Assembly: GCF_015644725.1 (NCBI RefSeq)
Contig: NZ_CP064795.1
Location: forward strand, 3,408,501 to 3,472,500
Origin: Salinimonas marina
Lineage (GTDB): Bacteria; Pseudomonadota; Gammaproteobacteria; Enterobacterales; Alteromonadaceae
Length of the DNA: 64,000 nt
Direction: 5' to 3'
Both the position numbers and the translations under genes were made by a program. The notes under the pieces are model-generated. The model was not told where the DNA came from. It did not search any database and saw only the letters and a program-made list of their open reading frames with translations. Shown here one piece after another: positions 8,259 to 16,579 of this stretch; position 1 is the stretch's first letter, and every line of letters starts with the position of its first letter.

Positions 8259-9941
8259 CTAATAGCCTGCAGCTTGTCCATCTTTTCGGCTTTCAGAGGC
8301 GCCAATAAATATCTGCCTCTTTGCATCATACATAATGGCCTGATAGCCGCCATACACGCCGATAGCCGGTTGCAGGGTATGGCCTCGCTCCAGTAATTCG
8401 CGCTGAACTTTTGGGCTCACGCCATGTTCTAAATGCACCTGCCCGCCGTCGGTCATCATCGCCCCCACCGGGCTTGAAGAGCCACTGTGTAACATCCGAG
8501 GTGCATCTCCTGCCTCCTGTAGATTCATACCAAAGTCGACCAGATTCATCACAATCTGCGCATGCATTTGCGGCTGTGTAGCACCGCCCATTACCCCAAA
8601 GCTGGCATACGGCTTGTTATTTTTGGTAATAAATCCAGGAATAATGGTATGGAAGGGCCGTTTGTTTGGTTCATACTCATTAAAATGTCCGCGTTCCAGG
8701 GTGAACAGCTCGCCGCGATTTTGCAGAATAAAGCCCAGTCCAGGCGGCGTCATCCCCGACCCCATACCACGATAGTTACTTTGGATCAGCGAGACCATAT
8801 TACCATGCTCATCAGCCACACTCAGATACACTGTGTCGCCTTTATTAATACCTACATCAACCCGCTTGGCCGCTTGTTCAGCATCGATAAGACCCGCCCG
8901 GCGCTGCCCATAATCTTTGCTGATAAGCTGAGAGACCGGAATTTTATTGAAATCCGGATCTGCATAAAATCTGGCCCGATCGGCAAACGCCAGCTTCTTT
9001 GCCTCCACAAAGGTGTGAATATAATCTGCTGAACCAAACCCCATACCTTCAACATCGAAGTTTTCCATAATGTTTAAGATTTGCAGCGCCGCTATTCCCT
9101 GACCATTGGGTGGCAGCTCCCACACATCGACCCCCCGATAATTGGTAGAGACCGGTTCTACCCACTCGCTGGTATGGCTGGCCAAATCATCGTACGTCAG
9201 GTAACCGCCCTGCTCTTTCAGGTAAGCGGCGATAGTGTGAGCGATGTCCCCCTTGTAAAAGGCATCCGCCCCGCCGGTTGCAATTTTTTCGTACGTTGCA
9301 GCCAGCTGGGGATTGCGAAAGATATCGCCTTTTTTCGGTACCTTTCCGTCAATCAAAAAGGTTTCTGCAAAGCCGGGATAATGACCGATTCGGTCCTGAT
9401 TCATTTGCCAGTAATAGGCGATAAGCTCAGACACCGGAAAGCCCTGCCGGGCGTAACCAATGGCCGGACTCAGCAATGTTTGCATCGGCAGGCTGCCAAA
9501 CTTCTGATGCAGCTCAAACCAGCCATCTACCGCCCCGGGTACCGAGACCGGCAACGGTCCGAAGGTAGGAATTTTTGTTAGTCCCAGTCGGGCAAACTCG
9601 GCTTTTTTAAGTCCCTGGGGAGAGCGTCCGGACGCATTCAGACCATAGAGCTTGCGCTCTTTTGCTGACCAGACAATGGCGAACAGATCGCCGCCAATGC
9701 CGGCTCCGGTAGGTTCCACCAGCCCCAGCATGGCATTGGCAGCTATGGCCGCATCTACCGCCGTACCACCTTGTTTTAAAATATCCAGCGCAACCTGAGT
9801 AGCGAGTGGCTGACTGGTCGCAGCCATCCCGTGTTGTGCCAGGACCTCAGAGCGGCTGGCAAACGGTTCTCCGGTGACCCGGTCATAGGCGGCAGAGGCC
9901 ATACTGACCAGCGCCAACAAGATGATAATACTCCATCGCAT
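8259..9941 (-). CDS. ggt: gamma-glutamyltransferase, periplasmic
   Basis: A 560-residue Ntn-hydrolase precursor that self-cleaves and transfers or hydrolyses the gamma-glutamyl group of glutathione and related compounds. A signal peptide is visible (MRWSIIILLALVSMASA). The catalytic and autocleavage Thr is about residue 370 in KGDTVYLSVADEHGNMVS. The large-subunit EPTGAGIGGDLF and the small-subunit GSGMTPPGLGF and GGATQPQ motifs are all present. It lies 58 bp upstream of the DyP gene on the same strand, so the two could share a transcript. Alternative: a glutaryl-7-ACA acylase-like homologue of the same fold, but the motif set fits GGT. Confidence 0.92.
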   Translation of the reverse strand: MRWSIIILLALVSMASAAYDRVTGEPFASRSEVLAQHGMAATSQPLATQVALDILKQGGTAVDAAIAANAMLGLVEPTGAGIGGDLFAIVWSAKERKLYGLNASGRSPQGLKKAEFARLGLTKIPTFGPLPVSVPGAVDGWFELHQKFGSLPMQTLLSPAIGYARQGFPVSELIAYYWQMNQDRIGHYPGFAETFLIDGKVPKKGDIFRNPQLAATYEKIATGGADAFYKGDIAHTIAAYLKEQGGYLTYDDLASHTSEWVEPVSTNYRGVDVWELPPNGQGIAALQILNIMENFDVEGMGFGSADYIHTFVEAKKLAFADRARFYADPDFNKIPVSQLISKDYGQRRAGLIDAEQAAKRVDVGINKGDTVYLSVADEHGNMVSLIQSNYRGMGSGMTPPGLGFILQNRGELFTLERGHFNEYEPNKRPFHTIIPGFITKNNKPYASFGVMGGATQPQMHAQIVMNLVDFGMNLQEAGDAPRMLHSGSSSPVGAMMTDGGQVHLEHGVSPKVQRELLERGHTLQPAIGVYGGYQAIMYDAKRQIFIGASESRKDGQAAGY

Positions 9942-10336
9942 AGGTATCTTCCGTTAATCAAAACATCGTCACGGGCAAGTTAGCATATAACCGGGTGAAT
10001 ACGATGTAATAATTACCCAAAACTGAAAAGCCTTTTCGTAAATAATCTGCAGGTTCATCAACTGATACTTTTACCAATTTGCCGTTCATCGTACTTTTTT
10101 GGCCATACAGTGCGGCTAACCCGCAACTAATCCCAAACCCTGCTTTAAGACCACCAAAATGGCATAAATTACGCTTATTGACGGGTAGGGACAAATAGGC
10201 TATCTGTGACATATTACCTGTTTTTTTGGGTAGAGCGGCCACAGCCGGTGTTATTGTCTGCAAGCTTAAGTCCGGAAGATTTAACTATCGCGGTATATTC
10301 CCCTGTACCCGCGCTGCGCTAAGGAGGGACCACATT
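9942..10336. other. intergenic region between ggt and the glycosyltransferase gene
   Basis: A divergent intergenic region of about 395 bp. A weak minus-strand frame (9958-10212, MSQIAYLSL, 84 codons, with AGGT before the ATG) is open here but has no recognisable family and may be chance. The promoters of both flanking genes must lie here; I could not fix them with confidence. Confidence 0.4.
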
Positions 10337-11179
10337 ATGCATCCGTCTGTCAGTGTCGTAACCATTGTAAAAGGTCGAGTTCGTCAGCTTACCAATCTGG
10401 TTTCCAGCCTGGAGCAGGCAACACACAAACCTGCGGAGCTGATTGTAGTATGGATGGCGCCGCCCTGTTCTGAGTCATTATTGACCAGCCCTTGCTTCCC
10501 AATACGACATAAATTTGTAGCCCACGATGCATTACCTATCCCCAAAGCCAGAAATAAGGGCTTTCAGGCCTGTGAAAATGAGCATGTGGTCTATATGGAT
10601 GTCGATTGTCTGTGTCCGGAAGACTTTTTCAGTCATGTACTGGAAGTCATGCATCCAGAACGGGTGGTAACCAGTCGGATTCTGTATTTACCGACGTTGC
10701 CAGAAGCGGTGAATTATCCGGTATTGCTGGAAGAAGCCCTGCCCTGTCCGAACGATTCGCAGCGTTTTTGGCAGGATGATCCTCATTTTGAAGCCTTTAA
10801 CACCTTTTGGTTTGCTATGTTGCAAAGCGACTTTACCCGAATCGGGGGCTTTGATGAGCAGTATGAAGGCTTTGGGGTGAGCGATATTGATTTTGCGGCA
10901 CGTTGTGAATCTGCGGGTATGACGCTGTACACCTTGCCCGACAAGATTTTGCATCAGTTTCATCCCCGGGTCGATCCCCCCATCAATCATCTGTCAGATA
11001 TTGTAAACAACGCCCGGCTTTATTTTGAGCGGTGGGGGCAATATCCGCTGCAGCACTGGTTACACGAATTTGCCCGCGAAGGGCTTATCAACAGTGATTA
11101 TGCCTCACAAGGACTGAAAGTTCGCAGGCTGCCTAGTGGCGAAGAAATTCAGGCGCATATGACACGTCGCCCCTATTGA
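10337..11179 (+). CDS. family 2 glycosyltransferase
   Basis: A 280-residue GT-A fold glycosyltransferase. The start ATG at 10337 follows a strong AAGGAGGG site at 10321-10328. SVSVVTIVKGR opens the nucleotide-sugar fold, VVYMDVDCLCP is the DxD-type metal-binding motif, and GGFDEQYEGFGVSDIDFAAR resembles the acceptor-side ED motif and C-terminal extension of galactosyl/chondroitin-type GT2 enzymes. No membrane segment is seen. It stands alone, divergent from ggt, with no polysaccharide cluster around it, so donor and acceptor are unknown. Confidence 0.8.
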   Translation: MHPSVSVVTIVKGRVRQLTNLVSSLEQATHKPAELIVVWMAPPCSESLLTSPCFPIRHKFVAHDALPIPKARNKGFQACENEHVVYMDVDCLCPEDFFSHVLEVMHPERVVTSRILYLPTLPEAVNYPVLLEEALPCPNDSQRFWQDDPHFEAFNTFWFAMLQSDFTRIGGFDEQYEGFGVSDIDFAARCESAGMTLYTLPDKILHQFHPRVDPPINHLSDIVNNARLYFERWGQYPLQHWLHEFAREGLINSDYASQGLKVRRLPSGEEIQAHMTRRPY

Positions 11180-11215
11180 TGAGAATGAATCGATACTGCC
11201 CACGGCGGCATAGCG

Positions 11216-11578
11216 TTACACACTGCCCCACAAACTCACACTCACTTTAAATACCATCAATAGCAGCGTGTAGGCGGCAAAAATGTATGACTGGCGTCGA
11301 CGAGCACTTAATAGCTCTTTTATATGAATACCGGCTGGCCCGATAAGCCGCGCTCGCCATAGAATCAACCAGCGGATATTAAGGTGATATACCTGTTGAT
11401 TCAGGTTTAGCGAAACCCGCCTGAATGGCCACAACCCCAGCCAGCATCGATAAGCCGGCTGATTATTGTGATAGAGCAAAAACTCGGTGGTGAATCGATC
11501 ATAACGAACATCAAACGTACCCAACTTTGTTACATGCTGCTGTTGTACAAAACGCATAATAAAGAAAATCATGATCAT
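11216..11578 (-). CDS. hypothetical protein with a C-terminal membrane segment
   Basis: A 120-residue frame, possibly starting at an internal Met at 11557 (MRFVQQQHV). It has a basic, aromatic central region and one C-terminal hydrophobic segment (YIFAAYTLLLMVFKVSVSLW). No family is recognised. It converges with the glycosyltransferase gene, 36 bp away. Confidence 0.5.
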   Translation of the reverse strand: MIMIFFIMRFVQQQHVTKLGTFDVRYDRFTTEFLLYHNNQPAYRCWLGLWPFRRVSLNLNQQVYHLNIRWLILWRARLIGPAGIHIKELLSARRRQSYIFAAYTLLLMVFKVSVSLWGSV

Positions 11579-11927
11579 CAGAACTTCAGCTTATACTAAG
11601 GCGTTGGTTATGACTAAAATTAATTAATTTCAATTCCGAACTTGTTTTTTAAACACCTAGCAACCTGAAACTGTCCCCGCTTATAACGCAAGACATACAG
11701 GGACATCATTTATTTTTAGCACCAGCCTCAAATTTTCGATTGCAGTAACAAAAACTTTTTTATAAAACATGAAATTTGCAATGGTAAAATAGACACCAAT
11801 TACAGTAAGCTACCTACGAAAAAAATGGATTTGTAGAATTCAGGAGTAACCGCAGTCGTCTGTTGCTTCGAGCGCTACACAATACGATGTTATTAATTTC
11901 ATCAAACTGACAACAAGGGAGAAAACA
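11579..11927. other. AT-rich intergenic region upstream of the DUF4870-like gene
   Basis: About 350 bp with no gene. A TGGTAAAAT segment near 11780 could hold a -10 element, but no convincing -35 is paired with it. Confidence 0.3.
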
Positions 11928-12293
11928 ATGTCAGAAACTCAAGAAACAACACTCGCAAGCCAACCGTTATCGTCAAAGGATGATGCGGCTAAAACCAATG
12001 CCCTCATTGCTTATGGCCTAATGATAGCCGGCTTGTTCACCGGTATTTTGTGGATTGTCGGGGCTATTTGGGCAATGGTGAAAAGAGGCGAGGCGCAAGG
12101 CACACCCTTTGAAGATCACTATACCAATATTGTAAACACATTTTGGTGGGGATTAGGCTTATCCATCGTTGGGGTTATACTGGCGTTTGTCGTAGTTGGT
12201 TATTTCATTTTATTAGGGGTTTGGATCTGGTCTATTTATAAAATCATCAAAGGCCTTGCAAAAATCACGTCAAACAAAGCGTACAATTCATAA
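11928..12293 (+). CDS. small integral membrane protein (DUF4870/COG3671-like)
   Basis: 121 residues with a Ser/Thr/Gln-rich N-terminus followed by three hydrophobic segments (about residues 25-50, 67-90 and 88-110, the last two nearly continuous). The pattern of AK.NALIAYGLMIAGLFTG and a middle polar EDHYTNIVNTFWW segment resembles the COG3671/DUF4870 group of uncharacterised membrane proteins. The start is supported by GGGAG at 11918-11922. A hairpin with a T-run follows at 12328-12357. Function unknown. Confidence 0.7.
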   Translation: MSETQETTLASQPLSSKDDAAKTNALIAYGLMIAGLFTGILWIVGAIWAMVKRGEAQGTPFEDHYTNIVNTFWWGLGLSIVGVILAFVVVGYFILLGVWIWSIYKIIKGLAKITSNKAYNS

Positions 12294-12327
12294 ACCAATT
12301 GCCCATACCATCAGGTCAAAAACCAAT

Positions 12328-12357
12328 AACACGTTAAAACGGCCGTCGTGTTTTTTT
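12328..12357 (+). terminator. probable rho-independent terminator after the DUF4870-like gene
   Basis: AACACG pairs with CGTGTT around a loop of about 13 nt containing ACGGCCGT, followed by a seven-T run. It lies 35 bp after the stop of the gene ending at 12293. The stem is short, so strength is uncertain. Confidence 0.5.
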
Positions 12358-12412
12358 GCACTCTTTAACAATGGGCTTTTTAGTTTATAATTCCCCCCTG
12401 ATAAGTCACAAT

Positions 12413-12437
12413 GCCTCGCTACTATCAGCGAGGCATT
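12413..12437. terminator. hairpin between convergent genes, possible terminator
   Basis: ATGCCTCGCT and AGCGAGGCAT form a 10-bp perfect stem with a 5-nt loop, followed on the plus strand by TTTATG. It lies just beyond the amtB stop, between convergent genes. The T-run is short on either strand. Confidence 0.4.
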
Positions 12438-12450
12438 TTATGTCTGTTTG

Positions 12451-13698
12451 TTATTTTCGACTACCGGCAAAATCAGGGTACGCCTCCAGCCCACATTCGC
12501 TGGCATCCACGCCTTCAAATTCTTCTTCGGCGCTGACGCGGATCCCCAGCAGGGCTTTTATTGCCAGCCAGACCAGCATGCTCGTTACAAACACCCAGGC
12601 AAAAATCGTTGCCGCACCGGCCAGCTGGCCGGTTAACGCCACCTCAGAGTTGGTAACCGGGACCAGCACCAGCCCCAACAGACCGACCACACCATGCACC
12701 GAAATGGCACCTACAGGATCATCAATCTTACGCTTGTCCAGCCACACGATACTCAACACAACCAGCATGCCGCCCAACGCCCCGAACAGGGTGGCTTGCA
12801 GTGGCGTTGGCGTAGACGGTTCTGCGGTTATGGCCACCAGCCCGGCCAGAGCGCCGTTTAATGCCATGGTTAAGTCAGCCTTTTTAAACAGTACCCGCGC
12901 CAGTAACAGGGCGGCAATGGTGCCTCCAGCCGCCGCCGCATTGGTATTCATAAAGACCACTGCGACCGCGTTGGCACTTTCGACACTGGCGGTGGCCAGT
13001 ACCGAGCCGCCATTAAAACCAAACCAACCCATCCACAAAATAAAGGTGCCTAAGGTAGCCAACGGTAAGTTTGCGCCCGGGATAGCATTGATTTTACCGC
13101 CAGCAGTATATTTTCCGCTGCGCGGGCCCAACACCAGCACCCCGGCCAGTGCCGCCGACGCGCCTGCCATGTGTACAATGCCAGACCCGGCAAAGTCAGC
13201 AAATCCCAGGTCGGCCAAATTGTACAAACCAAACACATCTTCACCACCCCAGGTCCAGGCGCCTTCCATAGGATAGATAATGCCTGTCATCACTACCGCA
13301 AAGGTCAAAAAAGCCCAAAGCTTCATACGTTCGGCCACGGCGCCCGACACAATTGACATGGCAGTGGCCACAAACACCACCTGAAAAAAGAAGTCGGCCG
13401 AAGGGGCGTAAGTAGCAGCATCTTCGCCTACGCCGGTGGCGCCGTCACCGGTGATGCCGGCCAGTGCCAGGCTAAAATCATCACCGCCATACATCAGGCC
13501 ATATCCGCAAATCATATACATGGTGCAGGCAATGGCGAATAAGGCGATATTCTTGGTCAGAATTTCTGTGGTATTTTTAGCCCGTACCATACCGGCTTCT
13601 AACATTGCAAAGCCTGCAGCCATCCACATGACCAGCGCGCCGCACATCAAGAAATAAAATGTATCAAGGGCATAGCCCAGCTCAAAAGTGACTTCCAT
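12451..13698 (-). CDS. amtB: ammonium transporter
   Basis: 415 residues, hydrophobic throughout (11 membrane spans expected). The channel's twin-His pair is visible as GSGIVHMAGASAALAG and ISVHGVVGLLG. The N-terminal MLEAGMVRAKNT and the LGPRSGKY segments are typical of Amt/Rh proteins. There is no clear cleavable signal peptide. GGAGAT precedes the ATG. It lies 30 bp downstream of the PII gene glnK on the same strand, the classic glnK-amtB operon; PII binds Amt and closes the channel when nitrogen is plentiful. Expression is probably NtrC/sigma-54 controlled from the region upstream of glnK. Confidence 0.95.
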   Translation of the reverse strand: MEVTFELGYALDTFYFLMCGALVMWMAAGFAMLEAGMVRAKNTTEILTKNIALFAIACTMYMICGYGLMYGGDDFSLALAGITGDGATGVGEDAATYAPSADFFFQVVFVATAMSIVSGAVAERMKLWAFLTFAVVMTGIIYPMEGAWTWGGEDVFGLYNLADLGFADFAGSGIVHMAGASAALAGVLVLGPRSGKYTAGGKINAIPGANLPLATLGTFILWMGWFGFNGGSVLATASVESANAVAVVFMNTNAAAAGGTIAALLLARVLFKKADLTMALNGALAGLVAITAEPSTPTPLQATLFGALGGMLVVLSIVWLDKRKIDDPVGAISVHGVVGLLGLVLVPVTNSEVALTGQLAGAATIFAWVFVTSMLVWLAIKALLGIRVSAEEEFEGVDASECGLEAYPDFAGSRK

Positions 13699-13728
13699 TA
13701 TGGGGATCTCCGCAACAAATTAGGAATG

Positions 13729-14067
13729 CTATAGCGCTTCGCTGTCTTTTTCTCCGGTACGAATGCGTACCGCCTGTTCAAGGTCGTAGACAAATACTTT
13801 ACCGTCTCCGATTTTGCCGGTTTTGGCGCCCTGGGCGATGCCTTCCACCAAGCGGTCGACCTGCTCATCATCCACCGCAATCTCAAGCTTGATTTTGGGT
13901 AAAAAATCCACCTGATATTCAGCACCGCGGTACAGCTCGGTGTGCCCTTTCTGCCGTCCGAAACCTTTTACTTCGGTGACGGTCAAACCCTCAATGCCAA
14001 TCTCTGCGATGGCTTCGCGTACATCATCGAGCCTGAAAGGCTTAATGATAGCGGTGACTAATTTCAT
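13729..14067 (-). CDS. glnK: nitrogen regulatory protein PII
   Basis: A 112-residue PII signal-transduction protein. The start is placed at MKLVTAIIKPF (14067); four more residues are open upstream. The uridylylated Tyr51 is exactly in place in RGAEYQVDF of the T-loop, and the C-terminal GKIGDGKVFV segment is the PII signature. It senses ATP/ADP and 2-oxoglutarate and controls AmtB. Linkage to amtB favours the name glnK over glnB. Upstream sequence on the minus strand carries a sigma-54-like promoter and an NtrC-type palindrome. Confidence 0.95.
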   Translation of the reverse strand: MKLVTAIIKPFRLDDVREAIAEIGIEGLTVTEVKGFGRQKGHTELYRGAEYQVDFLPKIKLEIAVDDEQVDRLVEGIAQGAKTGKIGDGKVFVYDLEQAVRIRTGEKDSEAL

Positions 14068-14118
14068 AAGTGGCTCCAAACCGGTAATAAACAGAAAATG
14101 AAACAGTATTACCCCTGA

Positions 14119-14134
14119 TACAAATGTTGCGCCA
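14119..14134 (-). promoter_or_regulatory. sigma-54-like promoter for glnK-amtB
   Basis: On the minus strand it reads TGGCGCAACATTTGTA, against the consensus TGGCAC-N5-TTGCA. The -24 GG is intact; the -12 element reads GT instead of GC. It lies about 50 bp upstream of the glnK start. The match is imperfect and is supported mainly by the NtrC-type site further upstream. Confidence 0.5.
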
Positions 14135-14197
14135 TTTATATAAAATTAATATCATCAACAACTTAAGGGAATATTCGTTGATATATCTGCGCTCTTT

Positions 14198-14214
14198 TGC
14201 ACCGTATTGGTGCG
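14198..14214. promoter_or_regulatory. NtrC-type binding site
   Basis: TGCACC-GTATT-GGTGCG, a near-perfect match to the NtrC operator TGCACC-N5-GGTGCA. It is centred about 70 bp upstream of the putative -24 element, a normal enhancer distance. It sits between divergent glnK and the gene at 14245, so it could serve both. Confidence 0.65.
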
Positions 14215-14244
14215 CTTGCCCATTTATAAGGAAGCATACCGGCA

Positions 14245-15093
14245 ATGATCGCCCTGCCGCATGATACGGAAGCTATAGCTGATGACATCGGGTCACTGCA
14301 ATCGCCGCGGCGCCCGGTCTGTGCTCGTCAGCCGATGCGCTGGCATCTGAAGCCAGTGGCGCTATCGCTGCAGGCTCATATCGCCATTATTGGCGCGTTG
14401 ATATGGCTATCTTCGCTTTCAAATCCACCTGCTCAGCCGCCCGGTCGCTCTGTTGTAAAAGCCATCAACGCCAGACTGTACAGTGCACCATTCCGGCCAA
14501 CACCGGCGCCGGCGAAATCGGGGGCGGTGTCGCAAACGTCAGTACTACCCACAACGGTACAGCCGGTGGTCACGCCTCGAAGCACCGCTTCAGATACCGC
14601 TGCAAATGCGCAACCACCCCAACCCGACAGCTCTGCCTTGCCAGTTCAGGTCGCCCCGTTACCAAACACGCCGGATTTAGACCACGCCGAGCCTTTAAAT
14701 ACCGACCGCATTTCGGCACCTGAACACACGCCCGCTGTAAAAACGCCTGCTTCGACCTCTGCGAATACCATCGGGGGGTCTGTGCGTCAGGCCACGGCCA
14801 GTTATTTTTCAGCGGTGCGAGCACAACAACAAGATCAGCTGGCGGCCGGAGCGGCCCGACAGTTTCAGCAAGGCAAAACCACCCGAACACTGCAGGACAC
14901 CCGGACCATTACACAGATACAGGCTTTGCCAGATCCGGCCGCGCCAGTCACGGTAAATTGCGCTGGCAAGGTTAACCAGTCTCTGGCGTTTGTCAGTATG
15001 CTCAGCGGCGGAAATTTAAAATGCAGTGAGCCCACAAAACATCTTCAGCAGACCATCGACAAACGGGTGCAGCAGCACACCGTTAAGCGCTAG
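14245..15093 (+). CDS. proline-rich single-pass membrane protein, TonB/TolA-like architecture
   Basis: 282 residues. A basic N-terminus precedes one membrane helix (about residues 41-57, LSLQAHIAIIGALIWLSSL). A long Pro/Ala/Thr-rich stretch follows (about 60-175), then a Gln-rich helical segment and a small C-terminal domain with two Cys (TVNCAGKVNQ and GGNLKCSEP). The layout resembles periplasm-spanning TonB/TolA-type proteins, but no TonB C-terminal motif is recognised and no ExbBD lie nearby. The start at 14245 has AAGGA 11 nt upstream; Met31 is an alternative. Function unknown. It is divergent from glnK. Confidence 0.6.
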   Translation: MIALPHDTEAIADDIGSLQSPRRPVCARQPMRWHLKPVALSLQAHIAIIGALIWLSSLSNPPAQPPGRSVVKAINARLYSAPFRPTPAPAKSGAVSQTSVLPTTVQPVVTPRSTASDTAANAQPPQPDSSALPVQVAPLPNTPDLDHAEPLNTDRISAPEHTPAVKTPASTSANTIGGSVRQATASYFSAVRAQQQDQLAAGAARQFQQGKTTRTLQDTRTITQIQALPDPAAPVTVNCAGKVNQSLAFVSMLSGGNLKCSEPTKHLQQTIDKRVQQHTVKR

Positions 15094-15194
15094 CTATTTT
15101 CACCAAAAGCCGGTAGCGTCTAGCAGATGGGTCGTTTTGACAAAACCATTCACCCATGGTGGGTAATGACTGAGATTAACAAGGAGTTCTGCAC

Positions 15195-16105
15195 GTGGCG
15201 GCAGCAAATTTACTGGCTTTAATAGATGATATTGCCACCCTGCTTGATGATGTTTCGGTGATGTCTAAAGTGGCAGCCAAAAAAACCGCCGGGGTGTTAG
15301 GCGATGATTTAGCCCTCAATGCCAATCAGGTTCAGGGGGTGCGGGCCGATCGTGAACTTCCGGTAGTCTGGGCGGTCGCCAAAGGGTCATTGCTGAATAA
15401 GGTTATTCTGGTTCCTGCCGCCTTACTGATCAGCGCCTGGCTGCCTATGCTTATCACCGTATTACTGGTGCTGGGCGGCTTGTATTTATGTTACGAAGGA
15501 GCCGAGAAGGTAATTCACCGGTTGTTTCCCAAAGACTCCCCCACCGAAGCCAGTGTCCGTCTTCAGCAACTGGCTACCGAAGATATTGATTTGGTTGCTT
15601 TAGAGCGGGATAAAATCAAAGGCGCCATTCGTACTGACTTTATCTTATCGGCAGAAATTATTGTGATTGCGTTGGGTACGGTTCAGCAAGCCAGCTTTAC
15701 CACCCAGGTTGGGGTGCTGTGCGCACTAAGCGTGGCGATCACCTTTGGGGTTTACGGTTTGGTGGCGGCCATTGTGAAACTGGATGACGTGGGGCTGTAC
15801 CTGCTCAGAAAATCATTAACCGGTGGCTTTAATCAACTGCAGCGGCTGGCAGGGCGGGCATTACTTATCGGCGCGCCATTGTTGATGAAAACCCTGGCCT
15901 TTGTGGGCACCATTGCGATGTTTTTGGTGGGGGAGGTATTTTAACCCACAGTATTGAGATATTGCATCATGTCACCGCCCCTATAGTCGCAGCTGCTGGC
16001 GCCTGGGCGACCTTAGCCAGTGTGGCAGTAGATGGGGTTACCGGCTTTATTGGCGGCGCGGTGGTGGTCGGTCTGATAACCCTGCTGCTCAAATTCAAAA
16101 ATTAA
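15195..16105 (+). pseudogene. DUF808 family (YedI-like) membrane protein, frameshifted at 15929-15933
   Basis: The GTG at 15195 (AAGGAG at 15181-15186) opens a frame matching DUF808/YedI from its first residues ([18 protein letters not shown]) through several membrane segments, but it stops early at 15944. The missing C-terminus ([16 protein letters not shown], then GWATLASVAVDG-type helices and LLLKFKN) continues in the -1 frame to 16105. Joining them gives about 303 residues, the family's usual size. The junction is a run of five G; six would restore the frame. Either a real one-base deletion or a base-calling error. Family function is unknown (inner membrane). Confidence 0.75.
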
Positions 16106-16244
16106 TCCGCAGAAGTGGTGGTTTTCACCACTTTCTCGATGCCTTATCCACTAAAAAGTAGCGATTTAGGCATCGGGCTGTCCCACCTATCCCCGGCATG
16201 AATATTTTTACTTAAAAATCATACCGTTAAAATATAACTTCGAG

Positions 16245-16379
16245 ATGGCACAACTATCGCTATGGTCTATGCAACTAAACAATAAATTGCCCACCGATAA
16301 CACAATACGGGCATTAACCGTTGGTATTGGCAGACCCGGATTAGGTCTGATTGTTGTTGCCAGCACAGGGTTTAAGTGA
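16245..16379 (+). CDS. possible small protein (44 aa)
   Basis: A 44-codon frame (MAQLSLWSMQLNNK...) with a hydrophobic C-terminal third. It ends 7 bp before the next small frame at 16387, like a two-gene unit. The upstream GAG is too close to the ATG to be an ideal ribosome-binding site. No homology recognised; weakly supported. Confidence 0.22.
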   Translation: MAQLSLWSMQLNNKLPTDNTIRALTVGIGRPGLGLIVVASTGFK

Positions 16380-16386
16380 GGCCACT

Positions 16387-16512
16387 ATGATTAGCTATAC
16401 CGCCGTATTTTTAGCCGCTATGGCACCGCTGGTGGCGTTTGCCGCCAGCGCGGTCATTTTCAGCAGCATATACAAACTGATGGGGCGCCGTAAACACGCC
16501 TGCGCCAACTGA
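16387..16512 (+). CDS. small membrane protein (41 aa)
   Basis: A 41-codon frame with a long hydrophobic segment (about residues 5-27, AVFLAAMAPLVAFAASAVIF) and a basic tail (KLMGRRKHACAN). GTGAGG at 16376-16381 is well placed before the ATG. A strong intrinsic terminator on the same strand follows 25 bp later, which supports a real transcript here. No family recognised. Confidence 0.45.
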   Translation: MISYTAVFLAAMAPLVAFAASAVIFSSIYKLMGRRKHACAN

Positions 16513-16537
16513 CTTTGTCACTCCCCAGGGACCTCGC

Positions 16538-16577
16538 CCTTATCCGGTTTGTTGAACAGACCAGATAAGGGCCTTTT
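16538..16577 (+). terminator. rho-independent terminator
   Basis: CCCTTATC pairs with GATAAGGG, with further inner pairing of GGT/ACC, followed by CCTTTTT. The T-run is on the plus strand only, so it serves the small plus-strand gene(s) rather than mrcB, whose coding end it abuts. Confidence 0.75.
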
Positions 16578-16579
16578 TG

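Noticed and set aside
9958..10263. Minus-strand frame of 101 codons between ggt and the glycosyltransferase
   Set aside because: No recognisable domain, odd composition and only a weak ribosome-binding site; mentioned as a doubtful frame only.
12356..13276. 306-codon plus-strand frame across amtB
   Set aside because: Antisense shadow of the ammonium transporter; Ser/Thr/Pro/Ala-rich noise composition.
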